From IMG/VR virus record IMGVR_UViG_3300037245_004426, positions 1 through 33,808 of that record: a stretch of DNA of 33,808 bases; one strand, 5' to 3'. A program made the position numbers and the translations under genes. Source of the DNA: a virus. Of this stretch, positions 21,761-28,784 are shown one piece after another (within the stretch, counting starts at the first letter, position 1; each line of letters starts with the position of its first letter). The notes under the pieces were generated by a model. It was not told where the DNA came from and ran no database searches. It saw only the letters and a program-made list of their open reading frames with translations.

Positions 21761-22560
21761 GCACTAATAACAATCAACCTCAATCTCCTCTTGAATATCC
21801 AGCAAATGACCAAGTCCCTGTACGTATATTTCGACGCAATAGAGCACCACTAACAACTGATTATAGAAATTTCAAGGTTAGAGATTTTTGGAATGATACT
21901 TCATCCGATGATCTATGGTATTTAACTTCTAAAACTACAGCAAGCGGAGTATGGATAAAGCTTGGAGGAGCGACAGCGGGTGACGTTCAGTTTTTGGCTG
22001 GAGATAGTGGAGGGAACATACCTCCTGATGGTTCAGGTGTTGTTGGAGTTCTAGGGGGGACTAATATAACAACGTTTGGATCAGTAAATGATGTAACATA
22101 TAACTTGGATGATAATATTGAGGTCTCCTCTGTTTCATTTGATGCAGGAAGCAACCTCCTAAACTACTATGAAACTGGCACTTGGACTCCAGTTCTCAGA
22201 TTTGGAGGAGAAACAACAGGAATTGAGTATTCTACCCAACAGGGGAATTATACTCGCATTGGAAATATTGTTTTCATTGGGTTTATAGTGAGTCTCCAAT
22301 CAAAAGGATCTGAAACTGGGGCAGCAACTATCACTGGTCTTCCTTTTACTCCGTCCACTTTATCAGAATACTCCTCAGCATGTGCATTCGCGGATATTAA
22401 TCTTGGAGTAGGATACACCTCAGTTTTTGCTGGAGTGAGGGGTGCATTAGGAGATATCTTATTGGCTAGAAGCGGTGATAATAAAATATTTGACTCAGTA
22501 ACTGATACGGAATTCCAGGACGACACCATTTTAAATCAAACCATATTTTATTTTGTCTAA
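21757..22560 (+). CDS. Short tail fibre sharing head and tip modules (267 aa)
   Basis: ATG 21757 overlaps the previous stop as ATGA. A distinct N-terminal attachment region (VPVRIFRRNRAPLTTDYRNF then KVRDFWNDTSSDDLWYLTSK) precedes the linker 'FLAGDSGGNIPPDGSGVVGV', equivalent to the TLTGDTGG linkers of the two spikes. The tip module (YYETGTWTPVLRFGGETTGI; YTRIGNIVFIGFIVSLQSKG) is closely related to the C-terminus of the 1041-residue spike. It is therefore a short fibre with no beta-helix, possibly an alternative adhesin or a branch that docks on the spikes. The gene ends the plus-strand fibre cluster. Confidence 0.75.
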   Translation: MSTNNNQPQSPLEYPANDQVPVRIFRRNRAPLTTDYRNFKVRDFWNDTSSDDLWYLTSKTTASGVWIKLGGATAGDVQFLAGDSGGNIPPDGSGVVGVLGGTNITTFGSVNDVTYNLDDNIEVSSVSFDAGSNLLNYYETGTWTPVLRFGGETTGIEYSTQQGNYTRIGNIVFIGFIVSLQSKGSETGAATITGLPFTPSTLSEYSSACAFADINLGVGYTSVFAGVRGALGDILLARSGDNKIFDSVTDTEFQDDTILNQTIFYFV

Positions 22561-22573
22561 ATAGGAAAAAACT

Positions 22574-22849
22574 ATGAAAATAAAAGAATCCTCAATGGTC
22601 ACAACAGCTTTTATGCTTTTAATGGCTATCGCTACATTTTTTGTAGGTAAAGTCTCTTCACAAAGGGCTGATCACAATCACCGCAGAGACCAAGAAAGGC
22701 ACATAGAAGAGGCAGTAGAAAAGCAGAGACAAAGAAATGAGCTAGAAAGAGTTTATCACGAGAAAGAGGTAAGGGACTTACATAAGCATTACGAAGAAGA
22801 AGAAGACCGGCTAAGAGATAATTGGAATCTCCCATCCAGAGACTATTAA
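22574..22849 (+). CDS. Membrane-anchored coiled-coil protein (91 aa), spanin-like topology
   Basis: It starts at ATG 22574 behind AGGAAA. One N-terminal membrane span (about residues 8-26, MVTTAFMLLMAIATFFVGKV) is followed by a long, highly charged helix (residues 30-85, QERHIEEAVEKQRQRNELER and similar). This matches the topology of inner-membrane spanins (Rz), which link to an outer-membrane lipoprotein and fuse the envelope at lysis. A candidate partner lipoprotein is at 104-244, far away but adjacent to no other lysis gene. The call is topological only. It is convergent with the YqaJ gene at 22856. Confidence 0.55.
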   Translation: MKIKESSMVTTAFMLLMAIATFFVGKVSSQRADHNHRRDQERHIEEAVEKQRQRNELERVYHEKEVRDLHKHYEEEEDRLRDNWNLPSRDY

Positions 22850-22855
22850 AACGCC

Positions 22856-22880
22856 TTAACGTGGGACGTTGATTTTATAG
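22856..22880 (+). terminator. Weak hairpin at convergent gene ends
   Basis: AACGT-GGG-ACGTT (22858-22870), extendable by a G-U and an A-U pair, is followed by GATTTTATAG. It lies between the convergent genes, inside the 3' end of the YqaJ gene. The stem is short, so this is only a possible plus-strand terminator. Confidence 0.25.
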
Positions 22881-23737
22881 AAACCGATCGACTTAGACTT
22901 TCTGATATACTTTTCTACATCGATCCCATCCATTTTCATCTTAGGGATATCGTAGGTTGTTTTAGGCATACATCGTGTGATGCAAAAACCATATGACAAG
23001 AAGTTTCCATCATCTCCCTGCTCTACGATCTGCTGTTTAAGCTCTTTCTTGCGGCTCTGAGCCCGTTTTTCTTGTTTATCTAACTCACCATACTCCTTAA
23101 GTAAAGATTTAAGCTCAGGTGTCTCTATAACGATGTAATCTTGGGATTCTGGTTCTGGTTGGACCCCACAAACCACCTTCCTCCAAAAATCGTGAGCCTT
23201 CTCTTTCATCTTTTCCTGTCTTTCAGGCAGGCAAAACGCTTCGATCGTTACACACGAACTATATCTGTAATCCCACACAGCAATCATCGCTCTGATAGGA
23301 TTACACAAAATAATCTGCCACTGAATCTGGTCAAGCCAGTACTCAGGAACTTTTTGACGCAATCTAACGTCATCTAAAATAGAATCCGTAATTGGACACT
23401 TGATCTCAACAAGAGTTCTTTGATCTTTATCATATCCATCCAAAGAGGCTCTAAAGTGAGAGTGTTCCTCATCTTCTAGACACAGGGGCTCTAATTTAAG
23501 ATTTTGATTTTCATTAATCCAATCACGTGCCACTCCTTCATTTTTAACACCATGCATAATGGCTGCATTTACTACATCTTCCGACTCAAAACCGCACTTT
23601 TTATTCCACAGCTTCAAGGGAGTAGTGTACCGATTTGTCCCCATAATAACAGGAATATCGGAGGCACCGATTCCTCCGCGCCTCCATCGTAGCCAATCGT
23701 CACTCCCTTGTCCTTCCAGAAAGTTAACAATCTTCAT
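22856..23737 (-). CDS. YqaJ-like recombination nuclease (lambda Exo type, 293 aa)
   Basis: The protein shows the YqaJ/lambda-exonuclease fold markers. These are WLRWRRGGIGASDIPVIMGT at residues 15-34, Glu67 in the helix KNEGVARDWINE, and the catalytic core SLDGYDKDQRTLVEIKCP with Asp100, Glu111 and Lys113. A C-terminal Lys/Glu-rich region follows. The enzyme class digests one strand of linear dsDNA 5' to 3' to load an annealing protein. It is the last gene of a minus-strand operon with SSB and the ERF annealing protein, a complete phage recombination set. All three reading frames are intact. Confidence 0.9.
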   Translation of the reverse strand: MKIVNFLEGQGSDDWLRWRRGGIGASDIPVIMGTNRYTTPLKLWNKKCGFESEDVVNAAIMHGVKNEGVARDWINENQNLKLEPLCLEDEEHSHFRASLDGYDKDQRTLVEIKCPITDSILDDVRLRQKVPEYWLDQIQWQIILCNPIRAMIAVWDYRYSSCVTIEAFCLPERQEKMKEKAHDFWRKVVCGVQPEPESQDYIVIETPELKSLLKEYGELDKQEKRAQSRKKELKQQIVEQGDDGNFLSYGFCITRCMPKTTYDIPKMKMDGIDVEKYIRKSKSIGFYKINVPR

Positions 23738-23739
23738 AC

Positions 23740-24111
23740 TTAAAATACCCCTGATATATCAGAATCGTCTCTAGTTTGTTGATTTGCCTCTCCGTCAGAT
23801 TTCTTCCCTGGAACAAAAATGAGAGAGCTCGCTTTAATAGAAAGATTAACCCTGTTCTCTCCATCTTTCGATTGATAAATAGAGGTCTCTCCGAGAGTTC
23901 CTGAAACCACAATAAGAGATCCCTTTTTTATAGCTTTAGCCATGGTGAACAGTCCAACATCCCATACTTGAATTTGATACCAGATGGTTTTCTTTTCACC
24001 TTTCGAGAAGCTTTCTACCGCGACAGGAAAGAAGTAACCCTTCGATCCCTTTTGGGTGGATTTTTCTTCGGGATCTTTTCCTACGAACCCAAGAATCATA
24101 ATCTGTTGCAT
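23740..24111 (-). CDS. ssb: Single-stranded DNA-binding protein (123 aa)
   Basis: An OB-fold SSB: MQQIMILGFVGKDPEEK at the N-terminus, WYQIQVWDVGLFTMAKAIKK (about 45-64) with GSLIVVSGTL following, and NLSIKASSLIFVP (about 88-100). A short acidic tail (DDSDISGVF) ends in an aromatic residue, as in the SSB tip that recruits partner proteins, but it lacks the canonical DDxIPF. It starts one base into the stop of the ERF gene and ends two bases before the YqaJ gene. It protects ssDNA during replication and annealing. Confidence 0.9.
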   Translation of the reverse strand: MQQIMILGFVGKDPEEKSTQKGSKGYFFPVAVESFSKGEKKTIWYQIQVWDVGLFTMAKAIKKGSLIVVSGTLGETSIYQSKDGENRVNLSIKASSLIFVPGKKSDGEANQQTRDDSDISGVF

Positions 24112-24812
24112 TACTGATCTCCTTCTCTGTTACGTTTGATCTCTCTTATTCTCTCAATACACTTAGTATAACGTGTTTGAGGTAAATCTGAAAGCTTTGA
24201 TATAGCAAAAGCCTTTAGCATGTTTTCAAGTATTCCCTCTTCTCCCTTTAGCTCTTCAGCAAGAATGTGAAGCTGCGCTTTAGAGATCGCCTCACTCTGA
24301 GTTTGTGTTGGCTGTCGAGAGGATGTCATGGCTGTTTCTCCGTCATCATCTTCATCACCAGCAACAACTCCAACCATACTTGAGTAGGAATACCTTCTTA
24401 AGTAAGTGAGATACGATCCAAGGGTTTGAATATCTTGCTTGGGAGGATTAACAGGCATCAAGCTCTCCATCCACTGACCAGATAAGTGTCCCAATCTAGT
24501 GTGAAGAAAAGACCTTCCCTCTTCTCCAGGAATAGGGCGCTGAATTACGCATAGTCCATTCTTAGATAGAAAAGGCCTCGAGGCTTCGATGACAGACTTA
24601 AGGTCTGCATACTTGCTTTTAAAATATGGGTTGGTGCTATCAGTTTTAGCAACTTCCATTTCTAGCTGCGCTTTGGCAAGAGCCTCAAACAGCTTGTTTA
24701 GTTCTGCAGACTCCATAGGTCTAGGAGTTGCTCTTTCTGGTTCATGTGTGACGTAGGTTTCTTCTGGTATGCTCATAAAATTCTCCGAAAAGTTAATAAT
24801 TTTTCCGGCCAT
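24111..24812 (-). CDS. ERF-family ssDNA annealing protein (233 aa)
   Basis: Residues about 34-165 carry the ERF signature: LNKLFEALAKAQLEMEVAKT, TNPYFKSKYADLKSVIEASR, LSKNGLCVIQ, and GSYLTYLRRYSYSSMVGVVA followed by GDEDDDGE. ERF proteins form rings that anneal complementary single strands, working with the exonuclease downstream and with SSB. AAGGAG precedes ATG 24812; a second in-frame ATG at 24776 also has a GGAG site, so the start is not certain. The C-terminal third is more variable and Gln/Ser-rich before a helical end. Confidence 0.9.
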   Translation of the reverse strand: MAGKIINFSENFMSIPEETYVTHEPERATPRPMESAELNKLFEALAKAQLEMEVAKTDSTNPYFKSKYADLKSVIEASRPFLSKNGLCVIQRPIPGEEGRSFLHTRLGHLSGQWMESLMPVNPPKQDIQTLGSYLTYLRRYSYSSMVGVVAGDEDDDGETAMTSSRQPTQTQSEAISKAQLHILAEELKGEEGILENMLKAFAISKLSDLPQTRYTKCIERIREIKRNREGDQ

Positions 24813-24819
24813 TTTCTCC

Positions 24820-25104
24820 TTAGATTTTGGCCTGATTTTCTATTAGGTATTTGCCAAGCTCGAAATATTCGTTCGACTTCTTTTGTACGTTTAGTTCTTT
24901 CTTGAAAGGTGTTGGGAGGTCTAGTGCCCCACAAACTTCAAATACAGCGTCTTCCATATCATTAAGAGGTTTATCTCCATATAGACTATCAAGGACTACC
25001 TGCATCTTTTCTCGAGCATACTCTAGCTCCGACATCTCATCTTCCGCATCTCTTTCATTGGCAAAGACTTCATAGAAGTCCTCAGGTGTTTCGTAATAGC
25101 TCAT
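24820..25104 (-). CDS. Acidic hypothetical protein, first gene of recombination operon (94 aa)
   Basis: ATG 25104 (MSYYETPEDFYEVFANERDA) has a GGAG site; an in-frame TTG at 25161 has none as good. The protein is acidic and helical (AEDEMSELEYAREKMQVVLD) and has one Cys. No family is recognised. It is the promoter-proximal gene of the minus-strand operon with ERF, SSB and YqaJ, so a role in early DNA metabolism or a protein inhibitor is possible. Confidence 0.65.
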   Translation of the reverse strand: MSYYETPEDFYEVFANERDAEDEMSELEYAREKMQVVLDSLYGDKPLNDMEDAVFEVCGALDLPTPFKKELNVQKKSNEYFELGKYLIENQAKI

Positions 25105-25185
25105 AAATTCTCCAGTTGTGACGTTTGGTTTTTGTATAGCCTCATCAGGCGTTGTTCTCAATTATTTTCCTAGCTTGTTGCTTTT

Positions 25186-25214
25186 TAGATATTCGAATGA
25201 TATCATCATATCAA
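25186..25214 (-). promoter_or_regulatory. Candidate early promoter for the recombination operon
   Basis: On the minus strand TTGATA (25214-25209), a 17-nt spacer and TATCTA (25191-25186) form a promoter-like pair 80-110 nt upstream of ATG 25104. The -35 box is good and the -10 box weak. The pair overlaps the palindrome at 25198-25213. Confidence 0.35.
25198..25213. promoter_or_regulatory. Candidate operator: perfect inverted repeat
   Basis: TGATAT-CATC-ATATCA is a perfect 6-4-6 inverted repeat in the divergent region between the minus-strand recombination operon and the HTH gene at 25239. It sits on the -35/spacer of the leftward promoter. A palindromic ATTCGAAT (25191-25198) abuts it. The neighbouring HTH protein is the natural candidate to bind here. 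Confidence 0.45.
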
Positions 25215-25238
25215 TATTAATCGCACACAAAAAGATAC

Positions 25239-25466
25239 ATGATGGCCTCAAAGATTGATTCTATACGTAATTTTATGAAGAAAAGCAAGATAACGATGGA
25301 GGAAGTGGGAGACGAAGGAGGATACCGAAGAGAGCAAATCGGAAGAATCTTAAACTCAACGTCACCTCCAACGAAGAGAAACCTGCTAGTAATTGAGCAC
25401 GCCATTACTGTTATCTTAGCCGAAAGAAGAGAGCTAGAAGAAGAATGGAAAAAAATAAGAGACTAA
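25239..25466 (+). CDS. Small helix-turn-helix regulator, Cro/CI-like (75 aa)
   Basis: Two adjacent ATGs (25239, 25242) open the gene. The sequence fits the XRE/Cro fold: ITMEEVGDEGGYRREQIGRI (residues 18-37) as the helix-turn-helix, then LNSTSPPTKRNLLVIEHAIT and a charged helical tail. Such proteins bind palindromic operators as dimers. It is transcribed away from the recombination operon across an interval holding a perfect inverted repeat, the usual layout of a phage switch. No second, larger repressor gene is present, so it may serve as the single early regulator. Confidence 0.7.
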   Translation: MMASKIDSIRNFMKKSKITMEEVGDEGGYRREQIGRILNSTSPPTKRNLLVIEHAITVILAERRELEEEWKKIRD

Positions 25467-25503
25467 CCTATATCCCAAGGTAAACAGTTAAACAGGAACA
25501 ACG

Positions 25504-25929
25504 ATGGAAAAACCCCTTATTTTCGCCGGATTGATTTTAATTTTAATTTTCTTTGGAATCACTTGGTACTCCATAGCCGGCATTAAAAAAAATCAACACT
25601 CACAAGCTTCTCAACTAAAAAGGATACTGCTCGAGACTTCTGAGCCACGGGTACTAATATCTGAATATCTAAACGATCAGCAGGCAATTCTTTCTGGAAT
25701 TGAGAAGAAAATGAATGAGTCTTTGAACGCTCAACAAAGCTGGATAGACTACTCGTTTAGGAAGCCCGGTGATTACCAGGATGTTTCCCTTATGCTTGAA
25801 AACGATGCGATTATCTCTAGAGCTAAGTACGATCCTCTTCAAAAACACTTCCACAGATTAGACCGACACCACGTGGGACTCAATATCTCGCCGGTGAAGG
25901 TAAAACAGTGGAAGAAAATATTTTTTTGA
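25504..25929 (+). CDS. Membrane-anchored hypothetical protein (141 aa)
   Basis: An N-terminal membrane span (about residues 5-26, LIFAGLILILIFFGITWYSI) is followed by a mostly helical, charged domain (QLKRILLETSEPRVLISEYL, QAILSGIEKKMNESLNAQQS) with a basic C-terminus. No family is recognised. It follows the HTH regulator in the same direction and precedes the replication genes, so it is probably early-expressed; an exclusion or host-membrane role is only a guess. Confidence 0.6.
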   Translation: MEKPLIFAGLILILIFFGITWYSIAGIKKNQHSQASQLKRILLETSEPRVLISEYLNDQQAILSGIEKKMNESLNAQQSWIDYSFRKPGDYQDVSLMLENDAIISRAKYDPLQKHFHRLDRHHVGLNISPVKVKQWKKIFF

Positions 25930-25982
25930 TGACATCTATCTTTGGAAAACGGTAGGATCGGGGAAAAAAGAAAAAAACAAGA

Positions 25983-26003
25983 CCAGAAGCATGGTGCTTC
26001 TGG
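25983..26003 (-). terminator. Strong hairpin, terminator-like on the minus strand
   Basis: CCAGAAGCA-TGG-TGCTTCTGG forms a perfect 9-bp stem in the gap before the Rep-like gene. The preceding plus-strand sequence is A-rich, which reads as a T-rich tail on the minus strand. It could stop leftward antisense transcription or act as a structured leader of the plus-strand mRNA. Confidence 0.5.
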
Positions 26004-26036
26004 CCTCTGAATATAAACCCTTCTCACAGGAAATTT

Positions 26037-26861
26037 ATGATCCAAACTATACCAGGCCTCTCTTTTTCTTCACAACAAAATAAAAACAATTCAACAAGAT
26101 TTATATCTTTAACGACCGAAGACGACCTTGAGTATCGCCTTTCAGTAGCTAGTTGCCCTGGAAAAATGGAAGACGTAACAGCGATTTCGAACACCCAGGA
26201 CTTCCACAGAGTCTTTCCACATCTTAGTAGAAAGTGCCAGCATCTGTTTCGGCTGCTTCAGAACTGGTCTTATTTAGAATGCTTCCCATCTCAAACGCTC
26301 CTAGCCAAGATGATAAAATGTACACGCAAGCATGTGAACTTTCTTCTAAAGATTCTAGATAAGATTGGCTTCATCAAAAAGCATTATCGACACAGAAAAA
26401 CGTGCCTCTATTTTGTGAGAGATTTCATAGGCAATTTAGGGTGGGGAGACACTAAAAAAGCACTCCAAAAAAAGGCAAAGGTTACACATGAGGTTACACC
26501 AAGTTCTAGAACTTCTAATAATTCTATTGTAAGCATTAATAATGGGGGTAAAAAGAAGAAAATCCCCCCTGATCGTTCGGACCCCAAAATAGAACCCCCG
26601 ACATGGCTACCCAAATGGCCTATGATCAAAGAAAGATTCCCCCAATTAGCGAGAGAAATCTTTGCAGACAAAGAAATATATACCAACTTGGCCGCTTTTA
26701 ATGAGAATGCGGTACATAGAGCCCTAGAGAGCCTAGAATATGCCCAAAATAAAAATAATTACATAAAAACCACTCATGCTAAATACCTCTTTGGCTCTCT
26801 TAACAAGCTGGTGGAAAAGAAAGACAGGAACTGGAGTTTCGCTATGAGCCTCAGAAAATAG
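26037..26861 (+). CDS. Winged-helix replication initiator-like protein (274 aa)
   Basis: Residues about 64-130 form a winged helix: SRKCQHLFRLLQNWSYLECF then FPSQTLLAKMIKCTRKHVNF, LLKILDKIGFIKKHYRHR and a wing TCLYFV. That is the DNA-binding layout of plasmid Rep and lambda O-like replication proteins. A Lys/Ser-rich linker (about 150-180) leads to a helical C-terminal domain (FADKEIYTNLAAFNENAVHR) that could bind a helicase or its loader. No iteron cluster is obvious by eye. The position at the head of a replication gene block supports origin recognition; no ATPase or polymerase motif is present. Confidence 0.65.
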   Translation: MIQTIPGLSFSSQQNKNNSTRFISLTTEDDLEYRLSVASCPGKMEDVTAISNTQDFHRVFPHLSRKCQHLFRLLQNWSYLECFPSQTLLAKMIKCTRKHVNFLLKILDKIGFIKKHYRHRKTCLYFVRDFIGNLGWGDTKKALQKKAKVTHEVTPSSRTSNNSIVSINNGGKKKKIPPDRSDPKIEPPTWLPKWPMIKERFPQLAREIFADKEIYTNLAAFNENAVHRALESLEYAQNKNNYIKTTHAKYLFGSLNKLVEKKDRNWSFAMSLRK

Positions 26862-26869
26862 GAGAAAAC

Positions 26870-27265
26870 ATGAAACATAAAGAAAGAAAGGAAGTTCCCG
26901 AAGACTTCTTACTATATCACCTAAAAAAAAGGACTTGGGATAGTTGGTACATAATCCATGATAAAAAAATCTTCCCTTTGCACGTAATGATGTACACCTG
27001 CATTAGTAGATCTTGCTGGCATGCCGGTTTTTGCATGGCTAGTGACGAAGAACTGTCAGAACAGATGGGACAAAGCGTTGATGTGGTTAAAACTCTTATA
27101 AAAAACCTGCAAGAATGTTTCTACCTAATTAGAAGCAATCATTTCACTATGATGGGAAAAAACGTCAACATCATATTGAACAAAGATCCACAGTTCTTTC
27201 AGGAAATTAAGGAGGAAGAAGAGCTTATGGATAAAATATGGAAAGAGGAAACAGTCACAACATGA
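26870..27265 (+). CDS. Second winged-helix protein of the replication block (131 aa)
   Basis: It starts behind AGGAGAA eight bases after the Rep-like gene. The core MASDEELSEQMGQSVDVVKT followed by LIKNLQECFYLIRSN is a helix-turn-helix with recognition helix and wing, preceded by an aromatic helical segment (FPLHVMMYTCISRSCWHAGF). It is smaller than but similar in layout to the next protein. It could be a replication accessory or regulator. The stop overlaps the next ATG (ATGA). Confidence 0.6.
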   Translation: MKHKERKEVPEDFLLYHLKKRTWDSWYIIHDKKIFPLHVMMYTCISRSCWHAGFCMASDEELSEQMGQSVDVVKTLIKNLQECFYLIRSNHFTMMGKNVNIILNKDPQFFQEIKEEEELMDKIWKEETVTT

Positions 27266-27549
27266 ACCAATACTTAGCCGACCACGATATTCCAGACGAT
27301 CTCAAAGAAGATGTTAAACTGAACCAAGAGCACCTCAAGCTTTACTCCCTCATCAAAAGCTGTGAGGCTTGCGAGGGTTATTGCACCTACACTGACAAGC
27401 AATTAGCTGAACAACTAGGCCACGACACGTCTAAGATAAAAAGGCTACTCAAAAGACTATCTGAGAGGGGCTACATCGTTAGGCAAAAGGAGCAAGAGGG
27501 AATGGTTAGAAGCAGGAAGATCTTTATTCGTGAGAAAAAGGAAGCATAA
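27262..27549 (+). CDS. Third winged-helix protein of the replication block (95 aa)
   Basis: ATG 27262 overlaps the preceding stop by 4 bp; an in-frame start at 27238 would lie inside that gene. LKLYSLIKSCEACEGYCTYT then DKQLAEQLGHDTSKIKRLLK and RLSERGYIVRQKE is a textbook winged helix, followed by a basic wing (VRSRKIFIREKK). It resembles the DNA-binding domain of replication initiators and is shorter than the first gene of the block. Three such genes in a row suggest tandem amplification of one module. Confidence 0.65.
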   Translation: MNQYLADHDIPDDLKEDVKLNQEHLKLYSLIKSCEACEGYCTYTDKQLAEQLGHDTSKIKRLLKRLSERGYIVRQKEQEGMVRSRKIFIREKKEA

Positions 27550-27567
27550 CGAAAAACAGTGCTCATG

Positions 27568-27591
27568 ATATATCCCCGTGTAGGGATATAT
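27568..27591 (+). promoter_or_regulatory. Perfect hairpin in the leader of rusA
   Basis: ATATATCCC-CGTGTA-GGGATATAT is a perfect 9-bp inverted repeat, ending 18 nt before ATG 27610 and 5 nt before the AAGGA ribosome site. It may be a repressor operator for one of the winged-helix proteins or an mRNA hairpin affecting resolvase translation. Confidence 0.4.
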
Positions 27592-27609
27592 AGCGTAAGG
27601 AAAGCCAAT

Positions 27610-27996
27610 ATGAAGATAGAAATACTAGGAAACCCAAAGCCTTTAAAGAGGCATAGAACATCGAGAGGTAAAGTCTACGATCCTTCTCAGGAAGATAAAA
27701 AGAACTTCGCTTGGGATGTAAGAACGCTTACTGTAGGCCTTTTTCCACACACAGAGGCGGTTAAAGTAGATCTTGAGTATCATATGCCCATTCCAAAGAG
27801 TTATTCCAAAAGAGCACGCTTAAAAGCGATTGGAGAGCCACACCAAAAGAAGCCTGACCTTTCAAATCTCGTCAAGTTCACCGAAGACTCTCTTAATGAG
27901 ATACTCTGGGCAGACGATTCGATCATTGCTGAAATCACAAGCAAGAAGGTATATTCCGAGGAGCCTAAGACAGTAATCACAGTGGAGAAGCTTTAA
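27610..27996 (+). CDS. rusA: RusA-like Holliday junction resolvase (128 aa)
   Basis: ATG 27610 (MKIEILGNPKPLKRHRTSRG) is chosen for its AAGGA site; an in-frame start at 27559 would include the hairpin. RusA markers are the KR-rich start, QKKPDLSNLVKFTEDSLNEI (about 79-98) with Asp83 and Asp93, then LWADDSIIAEITSKKVYSE with Asp102/103. The family resolves Holliday junctions as a metal-dependent dimer. Ser85 stands where most members have Asp in the KPDxDN motif, so activity may depend on a rearranged metal site, or it may be a tolerated variant. Length is normal for the family. Confidence 0.85.
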   Translation: MKIEILGNPKPLKRHRTSRGKVYDPSQEDKKNFAWDVRTLTVGLFPHTEAVKVDLEYHMPIPKSYSKRARLKAIGEPHQKKPDLSNLVKFTEDSLNEILWADDSIIAEITSKKVYSEEPKTVITVEKL

Positions 27997-28187
27997 TGAA
28001 AAAGATGACGATCTATACAAACTCAAGCGTCCATGTATATGAAGATATTTACATAAAGTATTTGTTTGAGATGACAGATAAAAATCAACTCATCATCACC
28101 AGAAGGGATGGGGTCACTGGGATGGAGAACATTCACGCGTGTTTCAATTCTTGGGACTACTTTCTCCTTGAGGAAGAGGAGGCTTAG
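27996..28187 (+). CDS. Small hypothetical protein (63 aa)
   Basis: Coupled to rusA by TAATG. It looks beta-structured at the start (MTIYTNSSVHVYEDIYIKYL), continues with QLIITRRDG and ends in an acidic tail (LEEEEA). No family is recognised. Overlap with rusA and conserved spacing support a real gene. Confidence 0.55.
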   Translation: MKKMTIYTNSSVHVYEDIYIKYLFEMTDKNQLIITRRDGVTGMENIHACFNSWDYFLLEEEEA

Positions 28188-28251
28188 CAAAAAACGTTGC
28201 TCAAAAGATGTGCTTGGACTAACGTTACTGAAAACAAAAGAGGTATACCAG

Positions 28252-28527
28252 ATGTTCAACATATCAATAATGAAGCTCAAAGCAGAAGAGGCAGAAGAAG
28301 TTGAATTAACCCCCATGGACTCAATTAATGAGAACCTGCTTCAAATAATTCGTAAGATGCAGCAACTTCGTGGGGTGAATACCCAAGAAGCTTTCGTTGC
28401 GGTCGTTCAACACGCTCTCTGCGAGTACTTTAGAAACTGTGATACTTATACATTGAAAGACGAAAAGATCTTCTGGGACCACTACTTAAAAGAGGTAGTA
28501 GACTACCACAAAAAGAACCCTTCCTGA
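28252..28527 (+). CDS. Hypothetical protein at the end of the replication block (91 aa)
   Basis: ATG 28252 (MFNISIMKLKAEEAEEVELT) is chosen because AGAGG lies just upstream; an in-frame start at 28108 would lie inside the previous gene. The product is acidic at the start and helical later (LLQIIRKMQQLRGVNTQEAF, then VAVVQHALCEYFRNCDTYTL), possibly a regulatory or RNA-polymerase-modifying protein. No family is recognised. It is followed by two terminators, so it ends the early block. Confidence 0.6.
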   Translation: MFNISIMKLKAEEAEEVELTPMDSINENLLQIIRKMQQLRGVNTQEAFVAVVQHALCEYFRNCDTYTLKDEKIFWDHYLKEVVDYHKKNPS

Positions 28528-28573
28528 ATTCTGGTTCCAAATCTTCTGGGGTGTTCCTCTAAGAGCCCCGGAC

Positions 28574-28607
28574 GGCCTCGCTTTGTAAGACTTGCGGGGC
28601 CTTTTTT
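28574..28607 (+). terminator. Rho-independent terminator of the replication block
   Basis: GGCCTCGC (28574-28581) and GCGGGGCC (28594-28601) pair over 8 bp with one G-U, around a 12-nt loop, followed by TTTTTTAAA. This is a textbook intrinsic terminator for the early plus-strand transcript, 47 bases after the last stop. Confidence 0.88.
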
Positions 28608-28684
28608 AAATTTGCCTTTTAAGACACTTTCCCATATTCATATAAGATGGCGAGCCACGAGTTCGTTACCTTTTTTTATCTAGG

Positions 28685-28720
28685 TAGGGGCTTGCTATAA
28701 ACGTGGGCCCCTATTTTATT
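28685..28720 (+). terminator. Second hairpin terminator before the packaging genes
   Basis: TAGGGGC (28685-28691) and GCCCCTA (28707-28713) pair perfectly around a 15-nt loop and are followed by TTTTATT. The interval 28528-28784 holds only this terminator, the preceding one and AT-rich sequence (28714-28784) that may contain the late promoter; no convincing -35/-10 pair was found there. Confidence 0.6.
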
Positions 28721-28784
28721 ATCCATTGAAATAATCATTTATTTACGATACCTAGAGATTAACAATAATTAATTCCTTGGAATC

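Noticed and set aside
15971-22560. Diversity-generating retroelement acting on the fibre genes.
   Set aside because: No reverse transcriptase or template repeat was seen; the similarities are ordinary module sharing.
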